This document shows positions 46,916 through 58,022 of a DNA stretch of 64,000 nt, in pieces. The stretch is taken from assembly GCF_012952295.1 (NCBI RefSeq), contig NZ_JABBCH010000007.1, forward strand, positions 124,001 through 188,000, given 5' to 3'. The DNA is from Crystallibacter degradans. GTDB lineage: Bacteria > Actinomycetota > Actinomycetes > Actinomycetales > Micrococcaceae. Position 1 is the first letter of the stretch. Each line of letters begins with the position of its first letter. A program made the position numbers and the translations under genes. The notes under the pieces are model-generated. The model did not search any database. It saw only the letters and a program-made list of their open reading frames with translations, and was not told the DNA's origin.

Positions 46916-47143
46916 TTAATTCGGTGATTCCTCGGGCACGCCGGGCTCCCAGCGCAGCAGATCTCCGGGTTGGCACTCCAGTACCTCGCACAAGGCGGCG
47001 AGCGTGGTGAAGCGCACGGCCTTGGCACGGCCGTTCTTGAGCACCGCCAGGTTGGCGGGCGTGATTCCGACGCGTTCCGCGAGCACGCCCACGGGCATCT
47101 TGCGCTTGGCCAGCATCACGTCAATGTCGACGATGATGGCCAT
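46916..47143 (-). CDS. XRE-type (YozG-like) small HTH regulator
   Basis: 75 aa single helix-turn-helix domain: VDIDVMLAKRKMPVGVLAERVGITPANLAVLKNGRAKAVRFTTLAALCEVLECQPGDLL. This compact YozG/Cro-like type is regularly paired with a DUF2975 membrane protein, as here (its ATG overlaps the DUF2975 stop, TGATG, with GAGGTGA upstream). Likely regulates its own operon. Unrelated to the flanking purine genes. Confidence 0.9.
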   Translation of the reverse strand: MAIIVDIDVMLAKRKMPVGVLAERVGITPANLAVLKNGRAKAVRFTTLAALCEVLECQPGDLLRWEPGVPEESPN

Positions 47144-47634
47144 CAAATCACCTCGTCCAGCTCGGTCCGCAGATGCTTGGCTTCAACATCGCGGGCAACG
47201 GCTTGCGCCAGGAGCTTCCGGAGCACCAGGACGATCAGCGCCATCCCGGCGATCAGCAGGGACGCACCGCAGATCAACAGGACGATGCCGGGAGCAATAC
47301 CGCCCGGTGCCAGCAGCACGGCAAGCCCGAACATGAGGACCGACGCCGCCGCTACCGCGCCGAAGATGACGTCCACGTACCGGAAGGCGCGGTGGGAGAA
47401 GACCGTTCCCCGCCGCACCATCGTCAGCAGCCGCCACACGCAGACCATGGTGACCTGCACGGTGACGATGCCCAGCACCACGATCACGAGGAACAGGATG
47501 CGCAGGGCGGTGTCCGCGCCGGCCTGGTCCAGATCAGTGGAAATCAGCGGCACCATCCACACCTGGATGAACAGCGAGCCGGCGAGCAGCAGGGCGAGCA
47601 CAAGGCGCAACGCCAGGACCGTTAGCTTTCCCAA
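47143..47634 (-). CDS. DUF2975 membrane protein
   Basis: 163 aa with four transmembrane helices (roughly residues 5-27, 50-75, 93-118, 126-150) and the conserved inter-helix stretch VCVWRLLTMVRRGTVFSHRAFRYVDVI. A TTG start at 47634 with AAGGAG six bases upstream is preferred over a more distal in-frame start at 47661. Function unknown; operonic with a small HTH regulator, a common toxin-like or sporulation-associated pairing in Gram-positives. Confidence 0.85.
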   Translation of the reverse strand: MGKLTVLALRLVLALLLAGSLFIQVWMVPLISTDLDQAGADTALRILFLVIVVLGIVTVQVTMVCVWRLLTMVRRGTVFSHRAFRYVDVIFGAVAAASVLMFGLAVLLAPGGIAPGIVLLICGASLLIAGMALIVLVLRKLLAQAVARDVEAKHLRTELDEVI

Positions 47635-47710
47635 TGGAGTCTCCTTATTGTCGACTAACAAGGTAAATCTATCGATAAACAGTAATTAGCGCAAGCCAGC
47701 GGTTGATTGA

Positions 47711-47737
47711 TGGAAAAGAGTTTCCATTTTATGGAAA
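47711..47737. promoter_or_regulatory. Strong IclR-type operator upstream of hyi promoter
   Basis: Three alternating half-sites: TGGAAA (47711-47716), TTTCCA (47721-47726), TGGAAA (47732-47737). The last two form TTTCCA-TTTTA-TGGAAA, the best copy of the TTCCA-N5-TGGAA motif, just upstream of the -35 box. Confidence 0.75.
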
Positions 47738-47743
47738 AGAAGC

Positions 47744-47773
47744 TTGACAGTGCTCGCGGTCCCTCGCTACGCT
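47744..47773 (+). promoter_or_regulatory. Probable hyi operon promoter
   Basis: TTGACA (47744-47749), 18-bp spacer, TACGCT (47768-47773), 60 bp before the hyi ATG and bracketed by two operator palindromes. Confidence 0.6.
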
Positions 47774-47794
47774 TTTCGTAGAGCAAAAGTAAAC

Positions 47795-47809
47795 TTCCAC
47801 ATTCTGGAA
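47795..47809. promoter_or_regulatory. Second IclR-type operator, downstream of hyi promoter
   Basis: TTCCA-CATTC-TGGAA, perfect arms, 24 bp before the hyi start codon, where a bound protein would block transcription. Confidence 0.7.
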
Positions 47810-47832
47810 TAAGCGAATCCCGAGGAATACCA

Positions 47833-48615
47833 ATGTCTTACACCGTGAACTGCTCCATCCTCTTCACCGAACTGCCCCTGCTGGAACGCCCCGCGGCCGC
47901 CGTCGCCGCCGGCTTCGACAGCGTGGAGTTCTGGTGGCCGTTCGCCGAATCCGTTCCCGGCGACGCCGACGTCACTGCATTCGAACACGCGATCACCGAC
48001 GCCGGCGTCCAGCTCACCGGGCTCAACTTCAACGCCGGCGACATGCCGGGCGGGGACCGCGGCCTGGTGTCCTGGGAGGGACGCGACGCCGAATTCCGGG
48101 ACAACATCGCCGTCGTCGCCGGTATCGGTGAGCGCCTGGGCTGCAAGGCCTTCAACGCGCTCTACGGCAACCGCCTGGACGAGCACACCCCGGAGGCACA
48201 GGACGAGGTGGCGCTGGCCAACCTCGTCGCCGCGGCCGAAGGCGTCGCCACGATCGGCGGTACCGTCCTGCTCGAGCCCGTTTCCGGCGCGGAGCGCTAC
48301 CCGCTCAAGACTGCGCAGGACGCGCTCGATGTGATCGGCAAGGTCCACGCCGAGGGCCCGCAGAACATCAAGCTCCTCGCCGACTTCTACCACCTGGCCG
48401 TCAACGGCGACGACGTGGCGGCAGTCATCGAGAACCACGCCAAGGATTTCGGCCACATCCAGATCGCCGACAGCCCCGGCCGCGGCGCCCCCGGAACCGG
48501 CGAACTGCCGCTCGGCGAATGGATCTCCCGCAGCCGCCAGCTCGGCTACCAGGGCCCCATCGGACTCGAGTACAAGGCGCCGGCCGAGCAGGCCTTCGGC
48601 TGGCTCATCCGCTAA
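47833..48615 (+). CDS. hyi: Hydroxypyruvate isomerase
   Basis: 260 aa TIM-barrel enzyme interconverting hydroxypyruvate and tartronate semialdehyde. Typical start YTVNCSILFTELPLLERPAAAVAAGFDSVEFWWPF; metal/catalytic Glu residues in VLLEPVSGAERYPLKT and IGLEYKAP; KLLADFYHLAVNGDD and HIQIADSPGRGAPGTGEL also conserved. First gene of the glyoxylate-to-glycerate operon (hyi-glxR-gcl-glxK-allB), under the palindromic operators upstream. Confidence 0.93.
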   Translation: MSYTVNCSILFTELPLLERPAAAVAAGFDSVEFWWPFAESVPGDADVTAFEHAITDAGVQLTGLNFNAGDMPGGDRGLVSWEGRDAEFRDNIAVVAGIGERLGCKAFNALYGNRLDEHTPEAQDEVALANLVAAAEGVATIGGTVLLEPVSGAERYPLKTAQDALDVIGKVHAEGPQNIKLLADFYHLAVNGDDVAAVIENHAKDFGHIQIADSPGRGAPGTGELPLGEWISRSRQLGYQGPIGLEYKAPAEQAFGWLIR

Positions 48616-48678
48616 CCGTCCGCCTCACCGTCTCAGCACAGACTCTTACCGACCAGCACGAAGCAAAGGACTTTCATC

Positions 48679-49557
48679 ATGACCAACGTTGCAGTTATCG
48701 GACTCGGCATCATGGGCCTGCCCATGGCCATCAACCTCGTCAAGGCCGGCCACAGCGTTACCGGCTTCAACCGTAGCCAGGACAAGATCGACAAGCTGGC
48801 GGCCGAAGGCGGCACGGGCGCCAACAGCATCGCCGACGCGGTGAAGGACGCCGACGTCATTATCACCATGGTGCCGGACTCGCCGGATGTTGAAGCAGTG
48901 GTCACCGGTGAGGAAGGTGTCTTCGCCAACGCCAAGCAGGGCGCACTCTGGATCGACGCCAGCAGCATCCGCCCCGACGTCGCCGTCCGCCTGGCCGAAG
49001 AGGCCCGCGCCGCAGGCCTCCGCCCGTTGGACGCCCCGGTTTCCGGCGGCGAGCAGGGCGCCATTGACGGCGTGCTGTCCATTATGGTCGGCGGCGAGGC
49101 AGCCGACTTCGAAGCCGCGCAGGATATTTTCGACGCCGTGGGCAAGACCATTGTTCACGTGGGTCCCTCCGGCTCCGGCCAGACGGTCAAGGCTGCCAAC
49201 CAGCTGATCGTCGCCGTGAACATCGAAGTCCTCGGCGAGGCCATCGCCTTCCTCGAGGCCTACGGCGTGGACACCGACGCCGCGCTCAAGGTGCTCGGCG
49301 GCGGCCTGGCCGGCTCCAAGGTACTTGAGCAGAAGGGCCAGAAGATGCTGGACCGCAACTTCGACCCGGGCTTCCGCCTCGCCCTGCACCACAAGGACCT
49401 GGGCATCGTCACCTCTGCCGCCCGCGAAGCCAACGTGGCCATCCCGCTTGGCGCCGCCGTTGCACAACTGGTCGCCGCCACCGTCAACCAGGGCGACGGC
49501 GGACTGGACCACTCGGGCCTCTTCAAGCAGGTCCTGCAGCTCTCCGGCGGGAAGTAA
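48679..49557 (+). CDS. glxR: 2-Hydroxy-3-oxopropionate (tartronate semialdehyde) reductase
   Basis: 292 aa NAD(P)H-dependent beta-hydroxyacid dehydrogenase. N-terminal dinucleotide motif [20 protein letters not shown], substrate motif [22 protein letters not shown], and catalytic Lys region [22 protein letters not shown]. Reduces tartronate semialdehyde from Gcl to glycerate. Not to be confused with the cAMP-type regulator GlxR of corynebacteria. Confidence 0.93.
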   Translation: MTNVAVIGLGIMGLPMAINLVKAGHSVTGFNRSQDKIDKLAAEGGTGANSIADAVKDADVIITMVPDSPDVEAVVTGEEGVFANAKQGALWIDASSIRPDVAVRLAEEARAAGLRPLDAPVSGGEQGAIDGVLSIMVGGEAADFEAAQDIFDAVGKTIVHVGPSGSGQTVKAANQLIVAVNIEVLGEAIAFLEAYGVDTDAALKVLGGGLAGSKVLEQKGQKMLDRNFDPGFRLALHHKDLGIVTSAAREANVAIPLGAAVAQLVAATVNQGDGGLDHSGLFKQVLQLSGGK

Positions 49558-49691
49558 AAGCACCCCGGCGGCAGGCCGGAACCGCACCCAAGACAAGCAG
49601 CCGGCGTCGTAATTTGGCGACGCCGGCTCCACCGAACACACCCAAAAACAGCCCGCGAAGGGCTCCACCACAGGCTTTCAAGGAGATTCCC

Positions 49692-51470
<1,779 letters not shown>

Positions 51471-51477
51471 ACCTGCC

Positions 51478-52647
51478 ATGAAAGTGGTGATTGCACCGGA
51501 TAAGTTCAAGGGCTCGCTCACCGCCCCGGAAGTCGCCGCGGCGGTGGAACGGGGCCTGCGGGCGGTCGCCCCGGACATCCAGGTCACCAACGTTCCCGTG
51601 GCCGACGGCGGAGAAGGCACCCTTCAGGCCGCCGTCGGCGCCGGGTACACGCGGCATCTCGCCACCGTTGCCGGACCTACCGGCATGCCGCTGGAGGCGG
51701 CCATCGCGGTCAAGGGCCAACAGGCCGTGATCGAGATGGCCGCGGCCTCCGGCCTGGATGTGCTGCCCGGCGGCCGGCTGCAGGCGCTCACCGCCACCAG
51801 CCTCGGCACCGGGGAACTGATCAGCGCGGCCCTGGACCTGGGCTGCACCAGCATCATCCTCGGCGTGGGCGGCAGTGCCTGCACCGACGGCGGCGCGGGG
51901 CTGCTCCAAGGCCTGGGTGCCATCCTGAAGGACGACGGCGGACGCTTCCTTCCGCGCGGCGGCGCGGCTTTGGCGCGGCTCGCCGAAGTGGACCTGTCCG
52001 GCCTGGACCCGCGGCTGGCAGGCGTTTCCTTCGTGCTCGCCTCGGACGTGGACAACCCGCTGCTCGGCGAGAACGGTGCCGCCGCGGTCTTCGGCCCGCA
52101 AAAAGGCGCCTCGGCGGAAGACGTGGCAACGCTGGACGCAGCCCTGACGCAGTTCGTGCGGGTCCTTGGCCCGGAACTGGGAGCGGGCACGGCTGCGATG
52201 GCGCATCTGCCCGGCTCCGGTGCCGCCGGCGGCGTTGGGTTCGCGGCACTGGCAGTGCTGGAGGCGCAGCGAAGGCGTGGCATCGACGTCGTTATTGAAC
52301 TAACCGGCCTGCGGGACAAACTCGGCGGGGCCGATCTCGTAATCACGGGCGAGGGCAGCCTGGATACCCAGAGCCTCGAGGGCAAGACTCCAATTGGCGT
52401 GGCCACCGAAGCCGCGGCGGCCGGCGTGCCCGTTTTCGCGGTCTGCGGCCGTACACTTTTGTCGGACACTCAGCTGGAATCGGCAGGGCTTGCGCAAACG
52501 TATGCCCTGACGGATCTTGAAAGTGACGTCTCCGTCTGCATGGCCGAGGCGGGCAGGCTGCTCGAACGCATCGGTGCGGAGATCGGACTGCGGTTGCTGG
52601 CAGGTGACATCGGCGGCAGGGAACTGGAAGCTCAGAGGGGAGCATAA
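51478..52647 (+). CDS. glxK: Glycerate kinase
   Basis: 389 aa, GlxK/GarK type; phosphorylates D-glycerate to 2-phosphoglycerate, linking ureide-derived carbon to glycolysis. Family blocks: MKVVIAPDKFKGSLTAPEVAAAVERGL, PVADGGEGTLQAAV, GVGGSACTDGGAGLLQGLGA, LASDVDNPLLGENGAAAVFGPQKGA, ITGEGSLDTQSLEGKTPIGVA. Starts 8 bp after gcl and is contiguous with the allB GTG. Confidence 0.95.
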   Translation: MKVVIAPDKFKGSLTAPEVAAAVERGLRAVAPDIQVTNVPVADGGEGTLQAAVGAGYTRHLATVAGPTGMPLEAAIAVKGQQAVIEMAAASGLDVLPGGRLQALTATSLGTGELISAALDLGCTSIILGVGGSACTDGGAGLLQGLGAILKDDGGRFLPRGGAALARLAEVDLSGLDPRLAGVSFVLASDVDNPLLGENGAAAVFGPQKGASAEDVATLDAALTQFVRVLGPELGAGTAAMAHLPGSGAAGGVGFAALAVLEAQRRRGIDVVIELTGLRDKLGGADLVITGEGSLDTQSLEGKTPIGVATEAAAAGVPVFAVCGRTLLSDTQLESAGLAQTYALTDLESDVSVCMAEAGRLLERIGAEIGLRLLAGDIGGRELEAQRGA

Positions 52648-54003
52648 GTGGGCGGCGAAGGAACTTCACCGGAATACGACCTGGTCATTCGGGGCGAGCG
52701 GATCCTGACGACGGCGGGGGTCGCCGCACGCGAGGTCGGCGTGCGCGACGGCTCGATTGTGGCCATCGAACCGCTGGGCAACGGGCTGCAGGGCCGCGAA
52801 GTCCTTGAGCTTGCCGCCGACGAGACGCTGATCCCCGGACTGGTGGACACGCACGTGCACGTCAACGAGCCCGGCCGCACCGAGTGGGAGGGCTTCGCCT
52901 CCGCCACCCGGGCCGCGGCCGCCGGCGGCGTTACCACCATCATCGACATGCCGCTGAACAGCATCCCGCCCACGGTCAACGCCGCCGCGCTGGAGGAAAA
53001 GCGCAACGCCGCACGGGACCAGGCCTTTGTTGACGTCGGTTTCTGGGGCGGGGCCGTGCCCGGCAACATCGGCGACCTGCGGCCGCTGCACGACGAGGGT
53101 GTCTTCGGCTTCAAGTGCTTCCTGCTGCACTCCGGCGTGGACGAGTTCCCGCCGCTGGACGCGGACGAGATGGAAAAGGACATGGCGGAGCTGAAGAACT
53201 TCGACTCGCTGATGATCGTCCATGCCGAAGATTCGCGGGCCATTGAACGTGCGCCGCATGCCGAGGGCGACCAGTACCAGCGCTTCCTGGCCTCCCGCCC
53301 GCGCGGCGCGGAGAACGTGGCCATCGCCGAGGTGATCGAGCGGGCCCGCTGGACCGGCGCCCGCGCCCACATCCTGCACCTGTCCTCCTCGGACGCGCTG
53401 CCGATGATCGCCAGTGCCAAGCGCGACGGCGTGAAGCTCACCGTGGAGACGTGCCCGCACTACCTGACGCTGCTGGCGGAGGAAATCCCCAACGGCGCGA
53501 CGGCGTTCAAATGCTGCCCGCCCATCCGCGAGGCATCCAACCGGGAGCTGCTGTGGAAGGGCCTCGAGGACGGCATCATCGACTGCATCGTCTCGGACCA
53601 TTCGCCCAGCACGCTGGATCTGAAGGACCTGGAGAACGGCGACTTCGGCGTGGCCTGGGGCGGCGTCGCCTCGCTGCAGCTCGGGATCTCTTTAATCTGG
53701 ACCGAAGCCCGGCAGCGCGGCGTCCCGCTCGAGCAGGTAGTGGACTGGATGTCCCGCCGGCCGGCCGAGCTCGCCCGGATGACCCGCAAGGGCCAGCTGG
53801 CCCTGGGGTACGACGCCGACTTCTCCGTCTTCGCCGCCGATGCAAGCTTCGTGGTGGACGCGAAGAAGCTCAAGCACAAGAACCCGATCACGCCCTACGA
53901 CGGCAAGCCGCTGGCCGGCGTCGTCCGTCGGACGTTCCTCCGCGGTGCGGAGATCGACGGCGAGACACCCACCGGCCGGCTGATCCGGCGCGGCACCGCC
54001 TGA
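52648..54003 (+). CDS. allB: Allantoinase
   Basis: 451 aa binuclear metalloenzyme hydrolysing allantoin to allantoate. Metal ligands in VDTHVHVNEPGRTEWEGF (HxH), the carboxylated Lys in GFKCFLLHSG, His in MIVHAEDS and HILHLSS, and Asp in IVSDHSPS. Start is the GTG directly after the glxK stop with GAGGGGA upstream. Last gene of the hyi operon. Its product's hydrolase (allantoate amidohydrolase) is not in the window. Confidence 0.94.
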   Translation: MGGEGTSPEYDLVIRGERILTTAGVAAREVGVRDGSIVAIEPLGNGLQGREVLELAADETLIPGLVDTHVHVNEPGRTEWEGFASATRAAAAGGVTTIIDMPLNSIPPTVNAAALEEKRNAARDQAFVDVGFWGGAVPGNIGDLRPLHDEGVFGFKCFLLHSGVDEFPPLDADEMEKDMAELKNFDSLMIVHAEDSRAIERAPHAEGDQYQRFLASRPRGAENVAIAEVIERARWTGARAHILHLSSSDALPMIASAKRDGVKLTVETCPHYLTLLAEEIPNGATAFKCCPPIREASNRELLWKGLEDGIIDCIVSDHSPSTLDLKDLENGDFGVAWGGVASLQLGISLIWTEARQRGVPLEQVVDWMSRRPAELARMTRKGQLALGYDADFSVFAADASFVVDAKKLKHKNPITPYDGKPLAGVVRRTFLRGAEIDGETPTGRLIRRGTA

Positions 54004-54015
54004 GGTACAGGCAAA

Positions 54016-54052
54016 AATGGAGGCCTCCCCGTGGGGAAGGCCTCCATTGTTT
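54016..54052 (+). terminator. Intrinsic terminator after allB
   Basis: AATGGAGGCCTCCCC pairs with GGGGAAGGCCTCCATT with one bulged base, then GTTTT. AT-rich outer pairs on both sides suggest it also serves the convergent bcp gene. Confidence 0.85.
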
Positions 54053-54066
54053 TCAGTTGCGGGGCG

Positions 54067-54534
54067 TCAGTTCACGCCGAGCGATTCGCGCAGCCGCGCC
54101 ACGTGGCCCTTGGCGTCCACGTTGTACTCGGCATGGCGGACGTTGCCGTCAGGATCGACGACGACGGTGCTGCGCAGCGTCCCGGTGAACTTCTTGCCGT
54201 TGAACTCCTTCTCGCCAAACGAGCCGTAGGCCTTGGCCACCTCGTTGTCGGTGTCCGAGAGCAGCGGGAAGGTCAGGGACTCGGCCTCGGCGAAGGCCTG
54301 CAGTGCCTCGGGCTCATCCGGGGAAATGCCGACGACGTCGAAACCGGCTCCCTGCAGCGAGTTCAGGTTGTCGCGGAAATCGCAAGCTTCCGTGGTACAG
54401 CCCGGGGTAGCGGCCTTCGGATAGAAGTAGACCACCACGTTGCGGCCGGCGTAGTCGGCCAGCGAGACCTTGCTGCCGGAAGCATCGGGCAGCGTGAAGG
54501 ACGGGGCGGGGGTTCCTGGCTGGAGTTGCGTCAT
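54067..54534 (-). CDS. bcp: Peroxiredoxin Bcp (thioredoxin-dependent thiol peroxidase)
   Basis: 155 aa cytosolic peroxiredoxin. Peroxidatic Cys46 and resolving Cys51 in TPGCTTEACDFRDN, with FYPKAATPGC before and STVVVDPDGNVRHAEYNV after. Reduces hydrogen and alkyl peroxides. Monocistronic, convergent with allB; also close to the H2O2-producing amine oxidase and uricase genes, although a direct link is only inferred. Confidence 0.94.
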   Translation of the reverse strand: MTQLQPGTPAPSFTLPDASGSKVSLADYAGRNVVVYFYPKAATPGCTTEACDFRDNLNSLQGAGFDVVGISPDEPEALQAFAEAESLTFPLLSDTDNEVAKAYGSFGEKEFNGKKFTGTLRSTVVVDPDGNVRHAEYNVDAKGHVARLRESLGVN

Positions 54535-54634
54535 GAAGCAGTCCCTTTCGTATTGCGGAAGTTCTTTATTGCATTGCGAGAACTACTTCCAGTCTATTCT
54601 CTGCTGGCCGCCATAGTCCAGCCTCGAGCCACTG

Positions 54635-56341
54635 TCAGTCCAGCGCGACCGGGCCCAGCTCCGCCAGCAGCTCGCCGGGTCCAGGGTTGTCTTCGGCGCA
54701 CTTGCCGCCGAGGTGGTTGACCACGCCCCACACCGCATTCAGCCCCGTGGTCACGGCACCCTCCGCCCAGCCTGCCGTGAAGGAAACGTCGTCCCCGGCG
54801 AGGAAGATTCCGCGCTGGCGGGCAGGCAGTTGGTCCTGCTTGAAGTGCGTGAACAGCCTCTGCTGGTAGCGGTAGTGGCCGGGCAGGTTGGCCTTGAACG
54901 CACCCATGAAGTTCGGGTCGGCCTCCCAGGAGACGGTGATCGGCTCGCCGACAATGTGCGAGGCGATATCCACGCCGGGATAGATCTGGGCCAGCGAGTG
55001 CAGCATCAGCCGGACCCGCTCGTCGGCATCGAGCGAAAGCCACTTCAGGGCGTCGTCGTTCCAGGTGTAGGAGAGCAGGATGACCGCCGGCTTGTCCGGC
55101 CCGTTGTCCAGCAGATACGTGGCGCGGGGGAGCCGGTCCGTGAGCGTCATGCTGAGCACTTCGCGGCCGGTCGCCGGGTCGCGGTCCTTCCAGAACGGCC
55201 GGTCCACCATCACGAAGGTTTTGGAGGACTGCATGTAGTGGTTGCGCTCGATGGCGGTCCACACGCCCGGCTCGAAGAGCGCTTCCTCGGTGTGGATCCG
55301 GGTGGAGAGCAGCCACGTCTGGCAGGTCACCACCGCCGAACGGTAGCTGGCGCTGTGGCCCCACTTGTCCGCGATGACGATGTCGCCGTCGGGATTTTCG
55401 TCCGTGGGGGCACCGCGGGTAATGCTTGCGACGGCGCCGCGGGCGCTGCCGCGGTGGAGGCTGGCCAGCGAGGTCCCGGCCGGCCAGAAGGCGCAGTCCT
55501 CGGGCGCGTAGTTCCAGAGCGCTTCCGGCAGCCGCTGGGCGCCGCCGACAATGCCGCGATGCTGGTCATCGGCGTCGGTGTAGACCACGCGCAGGATTTC
55601 CAGGATGGAGTTGGGGAAGTCCGTGTCCCAGCCGCCGGTGCCGAAACCGACCTGGCCGAATGCCTCGCGGTGTTCGAATCCCGCGGCCTTGAACGCACGG
55701 CTGGCAGCAATGAATCCGTAGAACGTCTGCTCGTCGAACTCCGGCAGCATCGCGTTCCACAGTTCCTTGATGCGGGCGGTGTCGCGTTTCCGGATGGCCT
55801 GCTGCATCTCGTCGAAGGATGCGTGCTCGCGCAGCGCCGCCTTCCACGCATCGGCCACCTCGCGGAAGAACTCCGGCAGGTCTTCGGGCTGCTCGGCATA
55901 GTGTTTCTGCCCGCCCAGCTCGATGACGGTGCTGGTAGTAGGGCCGGACAGCGGGTTGGGGAACTCGGTGGTTTCCAGCCCGAGCTTGTCCAGATAGTGG
56001 TAGAACGCCCTGCCGGAGACCGGGAAGCGCATGCCGCCCAGGTCCGCAACGACGTCGGGAGCCCCGGGGAACGCGGCCGTCTTCAGCCTGCCGCCGATCG
56101 CGCCGGCCTCATAGACAACCGGTTTAAGCCCCAGTTTCATCAGCTCGTACGCTGTCACCAGCCCGGACAGCCCGGCGCCGACCACGGCCACCTCGGCGCC
56201 GTGCAGGTGCTCCGGGACGGAGCCCAGCCCGGCGGGGTGGGCGAGGTAGTGGTCGTAGCTGAACGGGAAGTCCGGGTTCAGCATGGTGATCGGATTCTCG
56301 TCCGCTGCGGCCGGGGCGTGGAGTTCGGTGGCCAGTGTCAT
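54635..56341 (-). CDS. Flavin monoamine oxidase family protein (aromatic amino acid monooxygenase/oxidase-like)
   Basis: 568 aa FAD enzyme. N-terminal dinucleotide fold at residues ~49-75 (EVAVVGAGLSGLVTAYELMKLGLKPVVYEA), GGRLKTA and ADLGGMRFP; C-terminal FAD motif GIFLAGDDVSFTAGWAEGAVTTGLNAV. Length and the LPGHYRYQQRLFTHF block recall bacterial tryptophan/phenylalanine 2-monooxygenases and L-amino acid oxidases, giving an amide or an imino acid. Downstream of an amino acid permease on the same strand (55-bp gap), divergent from a PucR regulator. The exact amine or amino acid is unknown. Confidence 0.8.
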   Translation of the reverse strand: MTLATELHAPAAADENPITMLNPDFPFSYDHYLAHPAGLGSVPEHLHGAEVAVVGAGLSGLVTAYELMKLGLKPVVYEAGAIGGRLKTAAFPGAPDVVADLGGMRFPVSGRAFYHYLDKLGLETTEFPNPLSGPTTSTVIELGGQKHYAEQPEDLPEFFREVADAWKAALREHASFDEMQQAIRKRDTARIKELWNAMLPEFDEQTFYGFIAASRAFKAAGFEHREAFGQVGFGTGGWDTDFPNSILEILRVVYTDADDQHRGIVGGAQRLPEALWNYAPEDCAFWPAGTSLASLHRGSARGAVASITRGAPTDENPDGDIVIADKWGHSASYRSAVVTCQTWLLSTRIHTEEALFEPGVWTAIERNHYMQSSKTFVMVDRPFWKDRDPATGREVLSMTLTDRLPRATYLLDNGPDKPAVILLSYTWNDDALKWLSLDADERVRLMLHSLAQIYPGVDIASHIVGEPITVSWEADPNFMGAFKANLPGHYRYQQRLFTHFKQDQLPARQRGIFLAGDDVSFTAGWAEGAVTTGLNAVWGVVNHLGGKCAEDNPGPGELLAELGPVALD

Positions 56342-56396
56342 GGTGCTTAGCTTTCGGTTGCTCGGGTGGTGAGGGTGGTGACGGTGATGCCGGGAA

Positions 56397-57929
56397 TCAG
56401 CGGCCGGCTGCCGTCGCTTCGGATGGTGCGGGCTCGGGATCCTGGGCGGAGAGGCATTCGTAGTCAGTTCGGGTCAGCTGCGCCACCCGTGAGTTGCGGC
56501 GGCCGTAGCCGAAGTAGGCGGCGGCGCCTACCAGCATCCACACGGCGAAGACCCACCAGGTGCTGGAGCCGAGGTTCGCCATGAGATAGATACACATCAC
56601 GGTACCCAGAATCGGGGTCAGCGGATAGAACGGTACCCGGAAGGTCCGCGGCAGGTTCGGCCGGGAGCGGCGGAGGTAGATCACGGAAAGGTTGACCAGC
56701 GCGAAGGCAAAAAGCGTACCGATGCTGGTGGCATCCGCCAGCTCGCCGAGCGGGACCAGCCCCGCCGTGAGCGCCACGGCGCTGCCGACGATCAGCGTCC
56801 CGGCCACGGGGGTTCCGGTCCGCGGCGAAACGCGGCCGAAGACCTTGGGTACCAGGCCGTCCCGCGACATGGACATCAAAATCCGCGTCTGCCCGTACAG
56901 CACGGTGAGCACAATGCTGGCGATCGCCACCACGGCGCCGACAGCGAAGACCAGCGCCATCCAAGGGTTGCCGGTCAGCTCCTGCAGGATCTGGACCAGG
57001 GCGGCTTCGGTGCCGTCGAACCAGGTCCACTCGCGGGCACCGATGGCTGCCACGGCGACAAGGATGTAGATGCCGGTGATGATGACCATGGACGCGATTA
57101 TGGCGCGTGGCAGATCGCGCTGCGGGTTCTTCGCTTCCTCGCCGGCGGTGGAGGCGGCGTCGAAACCGATGTAGGAGAAGAACAGGCGTGACGCTGCCGC
57201 TGACATGCCGGCCACGCCCATCGGCATTAGGGTTTCGAAGTGGCTGGCCCGGAAGGCGGTGAACGCGATGGCGATGAACATGAGCAGCACGGCGATCTTG
57301 ATGACCACCATGACGGTGTTCACCCAGGCGCTTTCCTTGGCACCGCGCACCAGCAGGACCATCGCCAGGACAACGACGGCGACGGCCGGAAGGTTCAGTA
57401 CCCCGCCTTCGGCTCCGGGCGGGGCGGCAATCGCGGCCGGCAGTGACAGGCCAAACGTCTGCAGCATCTCGTTGACGTACTCGGCGGAGCCGACGGCCAC
57501 CGCGGCCACGGAGACCGCGTATTCGAGGACCAGGCACCAGCCGCAGATCCAGGCGATTCCTTCACCCATCGTGGCGTACGTGTAGGAGTAGCTGGAGCCC
57601 GAGACTGGGACCGCGCCGGCCATCTCCGCGTAGGAAATCGCGGAGAGCAGCGCCGCGAAGCCTGCCACCAGGAACGAGATCCAGATGGCGGGCCCGGCCA
57701 GCGGAACCGAGGCGCCGAGGACCACAAAGATGCCGGTGCCCAGGGTGGCGCCCACGCTGATCATGGTCAGCTGCCAGACGCCGAGGCTGCGCCGCAGCCG
57801 GGGACCGCCGGAACTGCCGTCGGCGCCGGTGCCGGCCTCGTTGAGCATCTGGCCGAGCGGCTTGCGTCGCAGCAACTGGCTGCCCAAGGGCAGGCCCCGG
57901 CGCTTCGTTGCGGGAGGGGTGTCGATCAT
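56397..57929 (-). CDS. APC-family amino acid permease (CAT type)
   Basis: 510 aa with 12-14 helices. LGVWQLTMISVGATLGTGIFVVLG is the APC first-helix motif; ISYAEMAGAVPVSGSSYSYTYATMGEGIAWICGW and FFSYIGFDAASTAGEEAKNPQRDLPRAI are typical of the cationic amino acid transporter (CAT/YfnA) branch. ATG 57929 chosen; further upstream the frame runs through the divergent promoter. Operonic with the flavin oxidase, so it probably imports that enzyme's substrate. Confidence 0.88.
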   Translation of the reverse strand: MIDTPPATKRRGLPLGSQLLRRKPLGQMLNEAGTGADGSSGGPRLRRSLGVWQLTMISVGATLGTGIFVVLGASVPLAGPAIWISFLVAGFAALLSAISYAEMAGAVPVSGSSYSYTYATMGEGIAWICGWCLVLEYAVSVAAVAVGSAEYVNEMLQTFGLSLPAAIAAPPGAEGGVLNLPAVAVVVLAMVLLVRGAKESAWVNTVMVVIKIAVLLMFIAIAFTAFRASHFETLMPMGVAGMSAAASRLFFSYIGFDAASTAGEEAKNPQRDLPRAIIASMVIITGIYILVAVAAIGAREWTWFDGTEAALVQILQELTGNPWMALVFAVGAVVAIASIVLTVLYGQTRILMSMSRDGLVPKVFGRVSPRTGTPVAGTLIVGSAVALTAGLVPLGELADATSIGTLFAFALVNLSVIYLRRSRPNLPRTFRVPFYPLTPILGTVMCIYLMANLGSSTWWVFAVWMLVGAAAYFGYGRRNSRVAQLTRTDYECLSAQDPEPAPSEATAAGR

Positions 57930-58022
57930 TCTCGGTTCCAATCTGGAGGCTTCTTCCGTTCCACCAGCGTGCCATGTGAGACAGCTAACAAGCCGGGGCA
58001 AAATGACCTACACTCTTCTCGC

